Assembly: GCA_018713375.1 (NCBI GenBank)
Contig: DVOV01000042.1
Span: forward strand, 1 to 22,741
DNA length: 22,741 bases
Reading direction: 5' to 3'
Origin: Candidatus Scatomorpha stercorigallinarum
GTDB lineage: Bacteria; Bacillota_A; Clostridia; Oscillospirales; Oscillospiraceae
Numbering within the stretch: the first letter of the stretch is position 1; every line of letters begins with the position of its first letter. The notes beneath the pieces are model-generated. The model had not been told where the DNA came from and searched no databases. It was given only the letters and a program-made list of their open reading frames with translations. The position numbers and the translations under genes are program-made. This document shows, in pieces, positions 13,723-21,827 of the stretch.

Positions 13723-15684
13723 ATGGATCAAAGAGAACTCACAGAAAAATACGTTCCCAACGATGACATCTATCTCTTCAACACCGGCGGCGCGCGCATG
13801 GCTTATCTCACCTTTGGCTGCCGCTACATACCCGGCTGCGATATGCACCGCTTCGTGGTATGGGCCCCCAACGCGCGCGAGGTCTCGGTCGTCGGCGACT
13901 TCAACGGCTGGGACGGCTCCGCCGATCCCATGTACCGCCGCGAGGACGGCGTCTGGTGCGCCTTCATCCCCGGCGTCAAGCAGGGCGACATCTACAAATA
14001 CCGCGTCGTGGACCAGGGCGGCAACGCCGTGCTCAAGGCCGACCCCTTCGCCTTCCACGCCGAGACCGGCCCCGCCACGGGCAGCAAGGTCTGGGACATC
14101 GAGGGCTGGGATTGGCAGGACGGCAAATTCCTCGCCGCGCGCGCAAAGCGCGACGCGCTGCGCTCGCCGATGTCCATCTATGAGCTGCACCTCGGCTCCT
14201 GGCGCGTGAGCGAGGGCGAGACCTTCCCCAACTACCGCACGGTGGCGGACGAGCTGGCGGAATATTGCAGCGGCATGGGCTACACGCATGTGGAGCTGCT
14301 GCCCATCACGGAGTACCCCTTCGACGGCTCCTGGGGCTATCAGGTGACGGGCTATTTCGCCCCCACCAGCCGCTACGGCACGCCGCAGGACTTCATGTAC
14401 TTCGTGGACAGGCTGCACAGCGCCGGCATCGGCGTCATCATCGACTATGTGCCCGCGCATTTCCCGCGCGACGCGCACGGCCTGCGCCTGTTCGACGGCA
14501 CGCCCTGCTATGAGTGCAGCGAGCGGCGCATGGCCGAGCACCCGGACTGGGGCACGATGATCTTCGACTACGGCAAGCCGCAGGTGCAGAGCTTCCTCGT
14601 CTCCTCGGCCATGTTCTTCTTCGACAAATACCACGTGGACGGCATCCGCGTGGACGCCGTCAGCAGCATGCTCTATCTCGATTACGGCCGCCGCGGCGGC
14701 GAGTGGACGCCCAATAAGGACGGCGGCAATATCAACTACGGCGCGGTGGACTTCCTGCGCAAGCTCAACCACGCCGTGCTCAGCACCTACCCCGGCGCCG
14801 TGACGATCGCCGAGGAGAGCACGGCCTATCCCCTTGTCTCCCGCCCGCCCGAGGCCGGCGGCCTGGGCTTCAGCTTCAAATGGGACATGGGCTTCATGCA
14901 CGACACGCTCGATTACATGGCCCTCGACCCCTATTTCCGCAGCTACAACCACGACCGCCTGACCTTCTCCATGATGTACGCCTTTTCCGAAAACTTCGTG
15001 CTCTCCTTCTCGCACGACGAGGTGGTGCACGGCAAGGCCAGCATGGTGAACAAGATGTGGGGCGACTATGACACCAAGTTCGCCTCGCTGCGCACGCTCT
15101 ATGGCTATCAGTTCGCGCACCCGGGCAAGAAGCTGATGTTCATGGGCGGCGAATTCGCCCAGTTCATCGAGTGGAACTACAACCAGCAGCTGGACTGGAT
15201 GCTGCTCGACTATCCCAAGCACCGCGGGATGCTCGAATATGTCCGCGACCTCAACCACCTCTACGCCGCCACCCCCGCGCTCTATAAGATCGACGACTCC
15301 TGGGACGGCTTCATGTGGCTGAACGTGGACGACGCCGCGCGCAGCAGCGTGGCTTTCATGCGCCGCGCCCCCCGCTCGCGCTCCTATCTGGTCTGCGCGC
15401 TGAATTTCACGCCCGTGCAGTACGACGGCTTCACGATCGGCCTGCCCCGCCGCGGCACGCTCACCGAGCTCATAAATTCCGACGACGTGAAATACGGCGG
15501 CTCCGGCGTCCACAACGCCGCGGAGATACGCTCCGCGGACGAGCCCTTCGCCGGGCAGAAATACAGCGCCGCCATCACCCTGCCGGCCATGAGCGCCGTC
15601 TGGTTCAAGTTCACCCCCGAGCCGCGGAAAAAGCCCGCTGCCAAGGCCAAGGCCGCGCCTAAAAAACGCAAGAGCGCCAAATGA
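13723..15684 (+). CDS. glgB: 1,4-alpha-glucan branching enzyme
   Basis: This 653-residue enzyme makes the alpha-1,6 branch points of glycogen. An N-terminal CBM48 module (about 40-130; VVWAPNAREVSVVGDFNGWD) precedes the GH13 barrel and a C-terminal beta domain. Catalytic residues are visible: nucleophile D311 in DGIRVDAVSSMLYLDYG, the glutamate pair E364/E365 in IAEEST holding the acid/base, and D432 in SHDEVVHGK. The tail is lysine/alanine-rich (about 25 residues), which may be disordered. The ATG at 13723 has GGAGG 7 bases upstream; the frame is open further left but only through the promoter. It is first in the glycogen operon, 42 bases before glgA. Confidence 0.96.
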   Translation: MDQRELTEKYVPNDDIYLFNTGGARMAYLTFGCRYIPGCDMHRFVVWAPNAREVSVVGDFNGWDGSADPMYRREDGVWCAFIPGVKQGDIYKYRVVDQGGNAVLKADPFAFHAETGPATGSKVWDIEGWDWQDGKFLAARAKRDALRSPMSIYELHLGSWRVSEGETFPNYRTVADELAEYCSGMGYTHVELLPITEYPFDGSWGYQVTGYFAPTSRYGTPQDFMYFVDRLHSAGIGVIIDYVPAHFPRDAHGLRLFDGTPCYECSERRMAEHPDWGTMIFDYGKPQVQSFLVSSAMFFFDKYHVDGIRVDAVSSMLYLDYGRRGGEWTPNKDGGNINYGAVDFLRKLNHAVLSTYPGAVTIAEESTAYPLVSRPPEAGGLGFSFKWDMGFMHDTLDYMALDPYFRSYNHDRLTFSMMYAFSENFVLSFSHDEVVHGKASMVNKMWGDYDTKFASLRTLYGYQFAHPGKKLMFMGGEFAQFIEWNYNQQLDWMLLDYPKHRGMLEYVRDLNHLYAATPALYKIDDSWDGFMWLNVDDAARSSVAFMRRAPRSRSYLVCALNFTPVQYDGFTIGLPRRGTLTELINSDDVKYGGSGVHNAAEIRSADEPFAGQKYSAAITLPAMSAVWFKFTPEPRKKPAAKAKAAPKKRKSAK

Positions 15685-15726
15685 CACGCGAGGGCGCGCA
15701 TCTTCTGTGAAAGGAATGATCAAGCA

Positions 15727-17205
15727 TTGAAACGTGAGTACCAGCAGCTCCTGCTCGACAAGGGCTGGGAGCGCCTCCCCCGCGTGCTCATAGCCAGCGC
15801 CGAGTGCGCCCCCATCTCCAAGACCGGCGGCCTGGCCGACGTTGTCGGCACGCTTCCCAAGAGCCTCGCGGCCCTGGGCCTGGACGCGCGCGTCATCACC
15901 CCCTATCACCACTGCGTGAAGGAAAAATACCGCGACCAGGTGGAGCACATGTTCAGCTTCTCCGTGGACCTCGGCTGGCGCAGCCAGTACGTGGGCATCG
16001 AAAAGCTGGTGCTCGACGGCGTCACCATCTACCTGGTGGACAACGAGTATTATTTCGGCGACAAGATCTACCGCGGCGGCAGCGCCGAGGGCGAGCAGTA
16101 CGCCTTTTTCACCCGCGCGGTGCTGGACGCCATCCCCAACCTGGGCTTTTTCCCCGACGTGCTGCACTGCAACGACTGGCACACGGCCATGCTGCCCATG
16201 CTGCTGCGCACGCAGTACGGCTACTTTGAGCACGGGCGCATAAAGACGCTGCTGACCATCCACAACATCGCCTACCAGGGCAAGTTCAGCTTTGACTTCT
16301 TCCGCGACCTGCTGCGCGTGGAGGACCGCTATTTCACGAGCGAGTTCATGGAGCTGAACGGCTGCGCGGCCTTCCTCAAGGCCGGCTGCGTGTTTGCCGA
16401 CCGCCTGAACACCGTCAGCCCCAGCTATGCCAATGAGATATGCACCCCCGCCTTCGGCGAGGGGCTGGAGGGCATACTCTCCGCCCGGCGGCACCAGCTG
16501 AGCGGCATCATCAACGGCATCGACAAGAAAGTTTTCAACCCCCACTCAGACCCGGCGATATACAAGCGCTATGACAAGGGCCACCTGCGCGGCAAGGCCG
16601 CCTGCAAGGACGCCCTGATGCACGACATGGGCCTGGAAGCGGCCGCCGGCGTCCCGCTCGTGGCCATGGTCACGCGCATGACCCGCCAGAAGGGCTTCGA
16701 CCTGGTGGAGCGTGTGCTGGACGAGATGATGGCATTCGACATCCGCTTTCTGCTGCTGGGCAGCGGCGACGGCGAGTATGAGGGCTTCATGCGCGCGGCG
16801 GAGGAGCGTCACCGCGGCCGCGTCTGCTCCTACATCGGCTATAACGACGAGCTCAGCCACCGCATCTACGCCGGCGCCGACATGCTGCTGATGCCCTCGC
16901 TCTTCGAGCCCTGCGGCCTCTCGCAGATGATCGCCATGCGCTACGGCACGCTGCCCGTCGTGCGCGAGACGGGCGGGCTGAAGGACAGCGTCGTGCCCTA
17001 TAACCAGTACACCGGCGAGGGCACCGGTTTCTCCTTCGCCAACTTCAACGCGCACGAGATGAAAGCCACCGTGGAGCGCGCCGTTGGGATCTACCGCGAC
17101 CAGCACGACGTCTGGGAGAGCCTGATGCGCAACGCCATGAGCGTGGACTTCGGCTTTGAGCGCTCCGCCGACGAGTATGCGCGCCTCTACATCGAGCTGC
17201 TTTGA
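15727..17205 (+). CDS. glgA: Glycogen synthase (ADP-glucose type)
   Basis: This 492-residue GT5-family retaining glucosyltransferase has a GT-B fold. The ADP-glucose-binding motif KTGG is at K32-G35 in ISKTGGLADVVGTLP. The C-terminal domain has MVTRMTRQKGFDLV, and PSLFEPCGLSQMIAMRYG with the family E-x7-E-like acceptor region. It adds glucose from ADP-glucose to the growing alpha-1,4 chain. About 15 residues precede the usual start of the family. The start is TTG at 15727 with AAGGA 11 bases upstream; no nearer ATG is in frame. No glgC/glgD (ADP-glucose pyrophosphorylase) is in the window, so substrate supply is encoded elsewhere. Confidence 0.96.
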   Translation: MKREYQQLLLDKGWERLPRVLIASAECAPISKTGGLADVVGTLPKSLAALGLDARVITPYHHCVKEKYRDQVEHMFSFSVDLGWRSQYVGIEKLVLDGVTIYLVDNEYYFGDKIYRGGSAEGEQYAFFTRAVLDAIPNLGFFPDVLHCNDWHTAMLPMLLRTQYGYFEHGRIKTLLTIHNIAYQGKFSFDFFRDLLRVEDRYFTSEFMELNGCAAFLKAGCVFADRLNTVSPSYANEICTPAFGEGLEGILSARRHQLSGIINGIDKKVFNPHSDPAIYKRYDKGHLRGKAACKDALMHDMGLEAAAGVPLVAMVTRMTRQKGFDLVERVLDEMMAFDIRFLLLGSGDGEYEGFMRAAEERHRGRVCSYIGYNDELSHRIYAGADMLLMPSLFEPCGLSQMIAMRYGTLPVVRETGGLKDSVVPYNQYTGEGTGFSFANFNAHEMKATVERAVGIYRDQHDVWESLMRNAMSVDFGFERSADEYARLYIELL

Positions 17206-17219
17206 ACGCGGGGTGCGAC

Positions 17220-17966
17220 ATGTCTGGTAGCAAAGCTGTGACCGTATATTTCGGCGGCGAGGCCCACGAGGTGTGGACGAACGACGGGCTGCAGGTGAAC
17301 TACACCGGCCGCCTGGGCGTCCTCGCCGTGAACGAGGGCGGGCGCGAGCGCGCCCTGGCCCCCGAGCCCGGCCGGGCCGGGGATGTCAAGGCCGACTACA
17401 ACGAATCCGCGCGCAGCGCCGAGCTGGCCGCCCGTTTGAACTCCGGCGCGGTGCCCGCGCTCACCGGCGCCTATTTCACCGCCGCCGCGCGCGCCGCGCG
17501 CGCCGTTGCCTCCGTGGGCGCGCCCTCCGAGCTCCCCGTGGCGCTGCGAGGCGAGCTCTCCGGCGGGTTGGACGCCGTCATCCTCCCCGAGCTGCTGCGG
17601 CTGCTGCTGGACGAGCGCCGCATGGGCTGGGACGATGCCGTGCGCCTGGTCTCCGAGTGTTTCGACCTGCGCATGGCCGGCAGCGGCGGCAGCGTGGCCG
17701 TGCCCCTGGGGGCCGTGGCCGCTTTGCAGCCGCGCACGGCCTCGCTCATCCGCGCCGTGAACGACCGGCTCTGCTCGCGCCTGTGGGACGCCTGGCCCGG
17801 CGACTGGCGGCGCATCGGCGAGAGCGCCGTCATCCGCGACGAGGAAGTTTACACCGAGACGCTCTGCGCCGCCATGTGCGCGCATATATTCTGCACGAAG
17901 GAGAGGCGGGCGGGCTCGCTGCGCTCGATGTACATACTCGCGCCCGCCAGGTTCACTGACATATGA
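17220..17966 (+). CDS. Truncated, non-catalytic glycogen phosphorylase-like protein
   Basis: This 248-residue protein has no standard domain by motif, but aligned by eye with rabbit muscle glycogen phosphorylase it fits the middle of that enzyme. PELLRLLLDERRMGWDDA (123-140) matches PELMRVLVDLERLDWDKA. LQPRTASLIRAVNDRL (169-184) matches LLPRHLQIIYEINQRF. WPGD (192-195) matches FPGD at the same spacing. Weaker similarity precedes these around ALTGAYFTAAA (80-90). The active-site segments are gone: DTHP has become GGLD, and YTNHT has become LRMAG. The later SH(A/S)VNGV motif and the entire C-terminal half with the PLP lysine are absent. It therefore cannot be a phosphorylase. The start ATG 17220 is chosen over TTG 17202, which overlaps the glgA stop. 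Its stop overlaps the GH13 start (ATGA). It may be a glycogen-binding or scaffolding subunit (inference). Confidence 0.75.
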   Translation: MSGSKAVTVYFGGEAHEVWTNDGLQVNYTGRLGVLAVNEGGRERALAPEPGRAGDVKADYNESARSAELAARLNSGAVPALTGAYFTAAARAARAVASVGAPSELPVALRGELSGGLDAVILPELLRLLLDERRMGWDDAVRLVSECFDLRMAGSGGSVAVPLGAVAALQPRTASLIRAVNDRLCSRLWDAWPGDWRRIGESAVIRDEEVYTETLCAAMCAHIFCTKERRAGSLRSMYILAPARFTDI

Positions 17967-19960
17967 TCATTTCCTCACTTCAGCCCCACATCACCCACGA
18001 CGCGGCCAGCGAGAGCGACCGGCGGCCCATCGGCGCCGTCCGCGCCGGGCAGAGCGTGCGCCTGGGCTTCCGCGACGGCGCCGCCGCCGTGCTGGACGCC
18101 GAGCTCGTGCTGAGCGGCGACGGCTTCGAGCGCCGCTACAAGATGGCGCTCACCGGCGGGCGCTGGTACTGCGACCTGGTGCCCTCCACGGAGCCCGCCG
18201 CGCTCTGGTACTGCTTCTGCCTGCGCCTGGAAGAGGGCGAGTTCTGGCTCTGCGCCGCCAATGGCGGGCGCTTCGGCCAGCTGCAGAGCTCCCGCGGCTC
18301 CGCCTTCCGCCTGACGGTGTACGACGCCGCCTTCGAGACGCCCGCGTGGTTCCGCCGCAGCGTCATGTACCAGATCTTCCCCGACCGCTTCGCGCGCGAC
18401 ACCTCGGACACCGCCCAGCGCGGCATTGAATACCACCGCTCGCGCGGGCGGCAGGTGAAGTACCACGAGGGCTGGAACGAGCCCGTGGACTGGCAGCCCA
18501 ACAGCGCGGACGGCTTCTACTTCCCGCTGGACTTCTACGGCGGCACGCTGCGCGGCATCGAGAGCCGCCTGCCCTATCTGCAGGCCCTCGGCGTGGGCGT
18601 CATCTACCTCAACCCCATTTTCGAAGCGTGCAGCAACCACCGCTACGGCACGGGCGACTACCTGAAAGTGGACCCCGTGCTCGGCACCAACGAGGACTTC
18701 GAGCGGCTGTGCAAAAGCGCCGCCAAAAGCGGCATCCGGGTGATGCTGGACGGCGTTTTCTCGCACACGGGCGCGGACAGCGTGTATTTCAACCGCTTCT
18801 CCCGCTACGACAGCGCGGGCGCCTATAACGCCGGCGAGAGATCGCCCTATTATTCCTGGTACGACTTCCGCAAATGGCCGGGCGAATACCGCTGCTGGTG
18901 GAACTTCCCCGACCTGCCCGAGGTGGACGAGAACGACGCGCGCTGGCGCGAATTCGTCATCTCCGGCGAGGACAGCGTCGTGCGCACCTGGCTGCGCCGC
19001 GGCGCTTCCGGCTGGCGGCTGGACGTAGCCGACGAACTGCCGGACGAGGCCCTGGCCCTCATCCGTCGCGCGGCCAAGGACGCCGACCCGGAGGCAGTCA
19101 TCCTCGGCGAGGTGTGGGAGGACGCCGTGACCAAGACCAGCTATGGCGCGCGGCGCAAATACGCCCTTGGCGAGTCGCTGGACTCGGTGATGAACTACCC
19201 CTTCCGCAGCGCCGTGCTGGACTTCCTCACCTTCCGCTCGGACGCCCGCGCCCTGGCCGATTTCCTGCTCGGCCAGCGGCTGAATTACCCCGCGCCGCTC
19301 TATTTCTCGCTGATGAACCTGGTCTCCTCGCACGACGTGGACCGCGCGCGCACCGCCCTCGCCACCCGGCTGGACGCCCGCAGCATGACGCGCGAACAGC
19401 AGGCCGGCTTCATCATCACAGACGCGCAGGACGAGCGCGGCTGCACCATGCAGCGCCTGGCGGCCGCCATACAGTTCACCATCCCCGGCGTGCCCAGCGT
19501 CTATTACGGCGACGAGACGGGCATGAACGGCATGCTCGACCCCTTTGACCGCGCGCCTTTCACCGTCGGCAAGCGCCCGCTGGTGGACTGGTACAGCAAG
19601 CTCGCCGAGCTGCGCAACGAGAACGACGCCCTCTCCATAGGGGCGGCGGGCTTCTCCGCGCCGGACGCGGACGTGCTGACCGTGCTGCGTTTCGTCGGCG
19701 GAGGGCGGGATGAATTCGGCCTGGAGGCCGAAAACGGCGCCTTCTTCGCCGTCATCAACCGCTCGGCCTATGAAAAGCGCATCGTCGCCGACCTCTGGGC
19801 CGGCCACGCCGGCCTCACCGCCGCGGAGGCGGAGGCCCTGCGCGCATACGGCATCACGCGCGCCCGCTGCCTTCTCAGCGGGGACAGCGCAGCCGTCTCC
19901 GAGGGCCTGGTGCAGCTGGCGCTGCCGCCCGAGTCGGCGCGCATCTACCGGCTCATGTAA
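17963..19960 (+). CDS. GH13 alpha-glucan hydrolase (neopullulanase/cyclomaltodextrinase-like)
   Basis: This 665-residue cytosolic protein has no signal peptide. An N-terminal beta domain (about 1-118) resembles the CBM34-type module of neopullulanases. The (beta/alpha)8 barrel follows, starting MYQIFPDRFARD. Motifs present are GVIYLNPIFEACSNHRYGTG, region I GVFSHTG, region II GWRLDVADEL with nucleophile D354, region III ILGEVWED with acid/base E383, and region IV SSHDVDRA with D458. It should cleave alpha-1,4 and perhaps alpha-1,6 bonds in maltodextrins or glycogen. It is coupled by ATGA to the phosphorylase-like gene and is the last member of the glycogen operon. The exact bond and product preference cannot be read from the sequence. 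Confidence 0.92.
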   Translation: MIISSLQPHITHDAASESDRRPIGAVRAGQSVRLGFRDGAAAVLDAELVLSGDGFERRYKMALTGGRWYCDLVPSTEPAALWYCFCLRLEEGEFWLCAANGGRFGQLQSSRGSAFRLTVYDAAFETPAWFRRSVMYQIFPDRFARDTSDTAQRGIEYHRSRGRQVKYHEGWNEPVDWQPNSADGFYFPLDFYGGTLRGIESRLPYLQALGVGVIYLNPIFEACSNHRYGTGDYLKVDPVLGTNEDFERLCKSAAKSGIRVMLDGVFSHTGADSVYFNRFSRYDSAGAYNAGERSPYYSWYDFRKWPGEYRCWWNFPDLPEVDENDARWREFVISGEDSVVRTWLRRGASGWRLDVADELPDEALALIRRAAKDADPEAVILGEVWEDAVTKTSYGARRKYALGESLDSVMNYPFRSAVLDFLTFRSDARALADFLLGQRLNYPAPLYFSLMNLVSSHDVDRARTALATRLDARSMTREQQAGFIITDAQDERGCTMQRLAAAIQFTIPGVPSVYYGDETGMNGMLDPFDRAPFTVGKRPLVDWYSKLAELRNENDALSIGAAGFSAPDADVLTVLRFVGGGRDEFGLEAENGAFFAVINRSAYEKRIVADLWAGHAGLTAAEAEALRAYGITRARCLLSGDSAAVSEGLVQLALPPESARIYRLM

Positions 19961-19966
19961 AAACCG

Positions 19967-20000
19967 TGTCCGCGCTCCCGCAGCCGCGAGGGCGCGGACA
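19967..20000. other. Stem-loop after the glycogen operon
   Basis: TGTCCGCGC (19967-19975) pairs perfectly with GCGCGGACA (19992-20000) around a 16-base loop. Only CTTTGG follows, so it lacks the U-tract of an intrinsic terminator. It may stabilise the upstream mRNA end or attenuate read-through into the methyltransferase gene. Confidence 0.5.
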
Positions 20001-20018
20001 GCTTTGGAGAGACAAATA

Positions 20019-21239
20019 ATGAAACAGGACAGACCCTTCCCCGCCGTCACCGTCACCAAAAAAGCCGAGCTCGCGCTGCGCTCCGGCCACCCCTGGGTAT
20101 ACGCCGCCGAGATAACCGCGCGCGAGGGCGATTGCCCCTCCGGCGGCATCGTGGACGTCTTTGCGCCCAAGGGCGCGTGGCTGGGCGCGGGGTTCTACAG
20201 CGCGGAGAGCAAGATCGGCGTGCGCGTCCTCTCCGACAACGCCAACGAGCGCTTCGGCCCGGCCTTCTTTGAGCGGCGCGTGAAATACGCCCTCGACTAC
20301 CGCCGCGCGGTCATGGGCAGGGACTTCGCCTGCTGCCGGCTCATATTCGGGGAGGCGGACGGCCTGCCCGGGCTGACGGTCGACCGCTTTTCAAACCTCC
20401 TCTCCGCGCAGGTGCTCTCGCGCGGGACGGACGGGGTGAAGGACGTGATATACTCCGCGCTCCTCGCGCAGCTCGAAGCCATGGGCGAGCGCATAGACGG
20501 CATATACGAGCGAAACGAGAGCCCGATACGCGCGCTGGAGGGCCTTGAGCAGTACAAAGGCTGGTACGCCGGTGCGCCGCACCCGGAGAGCGCGCTCACC
20601 GAGATCTGCGAGAACGGCGTGCGCTATGCCGTGGACCTTGAAAACGGGCAAAAGACCGGCTTTTTCCTCGACCAGAAATATAACCGCCTGGCCGTGGCGC
20701 GTCTGGCGGCGGGGCGGCGGGTGCTCGACTGCTTCACGCACACCGGCTCTTTCGCCCTCAACTGCGCCCGCGCGGGCGCGGAGCACGTGACGGCCGTGGA
20801 TGCCTCCGAGTCCGCCGTGGCCCTCGCGCGGCAAAACGCCGCCCTCAACGGCCTGGAGGACAAAATGGACTTCCTGGCGGCGGACGTATTCGACCTGCTG
20901 CCAAAGCTGACGGAGGAGCGCGCGGACTACGGCCTCGTCATCCTCGACCCGCCGGCCTTCACCAAGAGCCGCCGCACCGTCGCCGGCGCGGAGCGGGGGT
21001 ATCACGAGATCAACTACCGGGCCATGCGCCTGCTGCCGCGCGGCGGCTACCTGGCCACCTGCTCGTGCAGCCACTTCATGCCCCCCGCCCTCTTTGAAAA
21101 GATGCTGCGCTCCGCCGCGAGGGACGCCAACGTGTCCCTCAAGCAGATCGAGGCCCGCCAGCAGGCCCCCGACCACCCCATACTCTGGAACGTACCGGAG
21201 ACGGAATACCTCAAGTTCTACATCTTCCAGGTGGTATAG
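20019..21239 (+). CDS. Class I SAM-dependent rRNA methyltransferase, RlmI-like
   Basis: The 406-residue protein has the RlmI/YwbD layout. An N-terminal PUA RNA-binding domain (about 8-80, with LRSGHPWVYAAEI) is followed by a linker EEHD-like region (RLIFGEADGLPGLTVDRFS) and a Rossmann methyltransferase domain. SAM-binding motif I is VLDCFTHTGSFALNCARAG, the acidic motif is AVDASESAV, motif IV is VILDPPAFTKS, and the cysteine-bearing CSCSHF (348-353) fits a 5-methylcytosine mechanism. E. coli RlmI methylates C1962 of 23S rRNA; the exact site here is inferred. The ATG at 20019 has GGAGAG 8 bases upstream; longer in-frame starts lie inside the GH13 gene and are rejected. Confidence 0.93.
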   Translation: MKQDRPFPAVTVTKKAELALRSGHPWVYAAEITAREGDCPSGGIVDVFAPKGAWLGAGFYSAESKIGVRVLSDNANERFGPAFFERRVKYALDYRRAVMGRDFACCRLIFGEADGLPGLTVDRFSNLLSAQVLSRGTDGVKDVIYSALLAQLEAMGERIDGIYERNESPIRALEGLEQYKGWYAGAPHPESALTEICENGVRYAVDLENGQKTGFFLDQKYNRLAVARLAAGRRVLDCFTHTGSFALNCARAGAEHVTAVDASESAVALARQNAALNGLEDKMDFLAADVFDLLPKLTEERADYGLVILDPPAFTKSRRTVAGAERGYHEINYRAMRLLPRGGYLATCSCSHFMPPALFEKMLRSAARDANVSLKQIEARQQAPDHPILWNVPETEYLKFYIFQVV

Positions 21240-21241
21240 GC

Positions 21242-21270
21242 TTGACTTTCCCGCCGCCGTATTCTAAAAT
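21242..21270 (+). promoter_or_regulatory. Putative sigma-A promoter of the csoR-like gene
   Basis: TTGACT (21242-21247) and TAAAAT (21265-21270) are 17 bases apart, immediately after the methyltransferase stop and about 40 bases before the ATG of the regulator. Confidence 0.75.
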
Positions 21271-21283
21271 CGTTGTCAAAAGC

Positions 21284-21299
21284 ATACCCCCACAGGTAT
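21284..21299. promoter_or_regulatory. Candidate CsoR operator
   Basis: ATACC-CCCACA-GGTAT is an inverted repeat with a C-rich left core, close to the TACCCC...GGGGTA pattern reported for CsoR-family operators. It lies between the -10 box and the ribosome site of the gene, where bound repressor would block transcription of its own gene. Confidence 0.6.
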
Positions 21300-21311
21300 A
21301 GGAGGCAGTAT

Positions 21312-21587
21312 ATGAGACAGTGCATGGACGCCGACAACCTCCACCGGCGTTTGAAGAAGATCATCGGGCAGGTGCAGGCCATCGACCGCATGGTGGACGA
21401 GGACGTGCCCTGCGAGGACATCCTGGCGCAGATAAACGCCGCCAAGTCCGCGCTGCACCGCGCGGGCCAGGTGGTGCTCGAAGGGCATATCAAGCACTGC
21501 GTGCGCGACGGCATCGAGCACGGCGACGCCGACCAGACGATAGCGAACTTCACCAAGGCCGTGGAGCGCTTCGCCAACATGACCTGA
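21312..21587 (+). CDS. CsoR-family (DUF156) metal-sensing repressor
   Basis: This 91-residue all-helical repressor has the family opening LHRRLKKIIGQVQAIDRMV. Potential metal ligands are C34, H59 and C63, with the 25- and 4-residue spacing of the Cu(I) site of CsoR (C36/H61/C65 in Mycobacterium). This set argues against FrmR (no second cysteine) and CstR (no histidine). Such proteins release DNA on metal binding. The ATG at 21312 has AGGAGG 6 bases upstream; an earlier frame from 21273 covers the operator and is rejected. It has its own promoter and operator, yet no copper exporter or chaperone follows; a terminator hairpin does. Its targets must be elsewhere, or it controls only itself. Confidence 0.92.
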   Translation: MRQCMDADNLHRRLKKIIGQVQAIDRMVDEDVPCEDILAQINAAKSALHRAGQVVLEGHIKHCVRDGIEHGDADQTIANFTKAVERFANMT

Positions 21588-21643
21588 GCGGCCAACGGCC
21601 GCTGGTATCTGCGCTGCGCGCCTCATTGACGGAAACGTTCCGA

Positions 21644-21683
21644 TAGACCGTGCCGCAGGCAGATGCCACCAGGCGCAGCCTGG
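21644..21683 (+). repeat. 40-bp imperfect direct repeat, copy 1
   Basis: The unit starts TAGACC and ends with the inverted repeat CCAGGC-GCA-GCCTGG. It matches copy 2 (21828-21867) at 31 of 40 positions without gaps, with the final 15 bases identical. It lies in the 280-base non-coding stretch between the csoR-like gene and livF. Confidence 0.75.
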
Positions 21684-21724
21684 CTTCGCTTACGCTCGCG
21701 CCGCTGAGTTGCAGCAAGCCCCTT

Positions 21725-21753
21725 GCCTCCCCTGCGCGGCAGGGGAGGCTTTT
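21725..21753 (+). terminator. Intrinsic terminator downstream of the csoR-like gene
   Basis: A perfect 11-bp stem (21725-21735 with 21739-21749, loop GCG) is followed by TTTT. It can end the csoR transcript. Confidence 0.75.
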
Positions 21754-21767
21754 ACGCCGCGTAGAGC

Positions 21768-21799
21768 GAAAGCCGAGGAGCGAGAGCTCCTCGGCTTTC
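21768..21799. terminator. Long hairpin, possible bidirectional terminator
   Basis: A perfect 14-bp stem (21768-21781 with 21786-21799, loop GAGA) is flanked by short A/T edges (GAAAG...CTTTC). The U-tract on either strand is only three bases, so termination is plausible but weaker than at 21725-21753. It could end the livF transcript on the minus strand. Confidence 0.6.
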
Positions 21800-21827
21800 C
21801 TACTTATAAGTTTCCGCAAACCTGCCG

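Noticed and set aside
13606..16545. Very long minus-strand open frame (979 codons) opposite glgB and glgA
   Set aside because: It is rich in His, Ala, Gly and Val with no recognisable motif and lies opposite two highly conserved genes. It is an artefact of G+C-rich third positions.
19967..20000. Intrinsic terminator after the GH13 gene
   Set aside because: The stem is good but there is no U-tract, so it is listed only as a stem-loop.
17975..20170. Long minus-strand open frame (731 codons) opposite the GH13 gene
   Set aside because: Same low-information composition, no ribosome site or motif, and the plus strand carries complete GH13 catalytic motifs.
21312..21587. Formaldehyde sensor FrmR or persulfide sensor CstR
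   Set aside because: Both the second cysteine (C63) and the histidine (H59) of the CsoR copper site are present.
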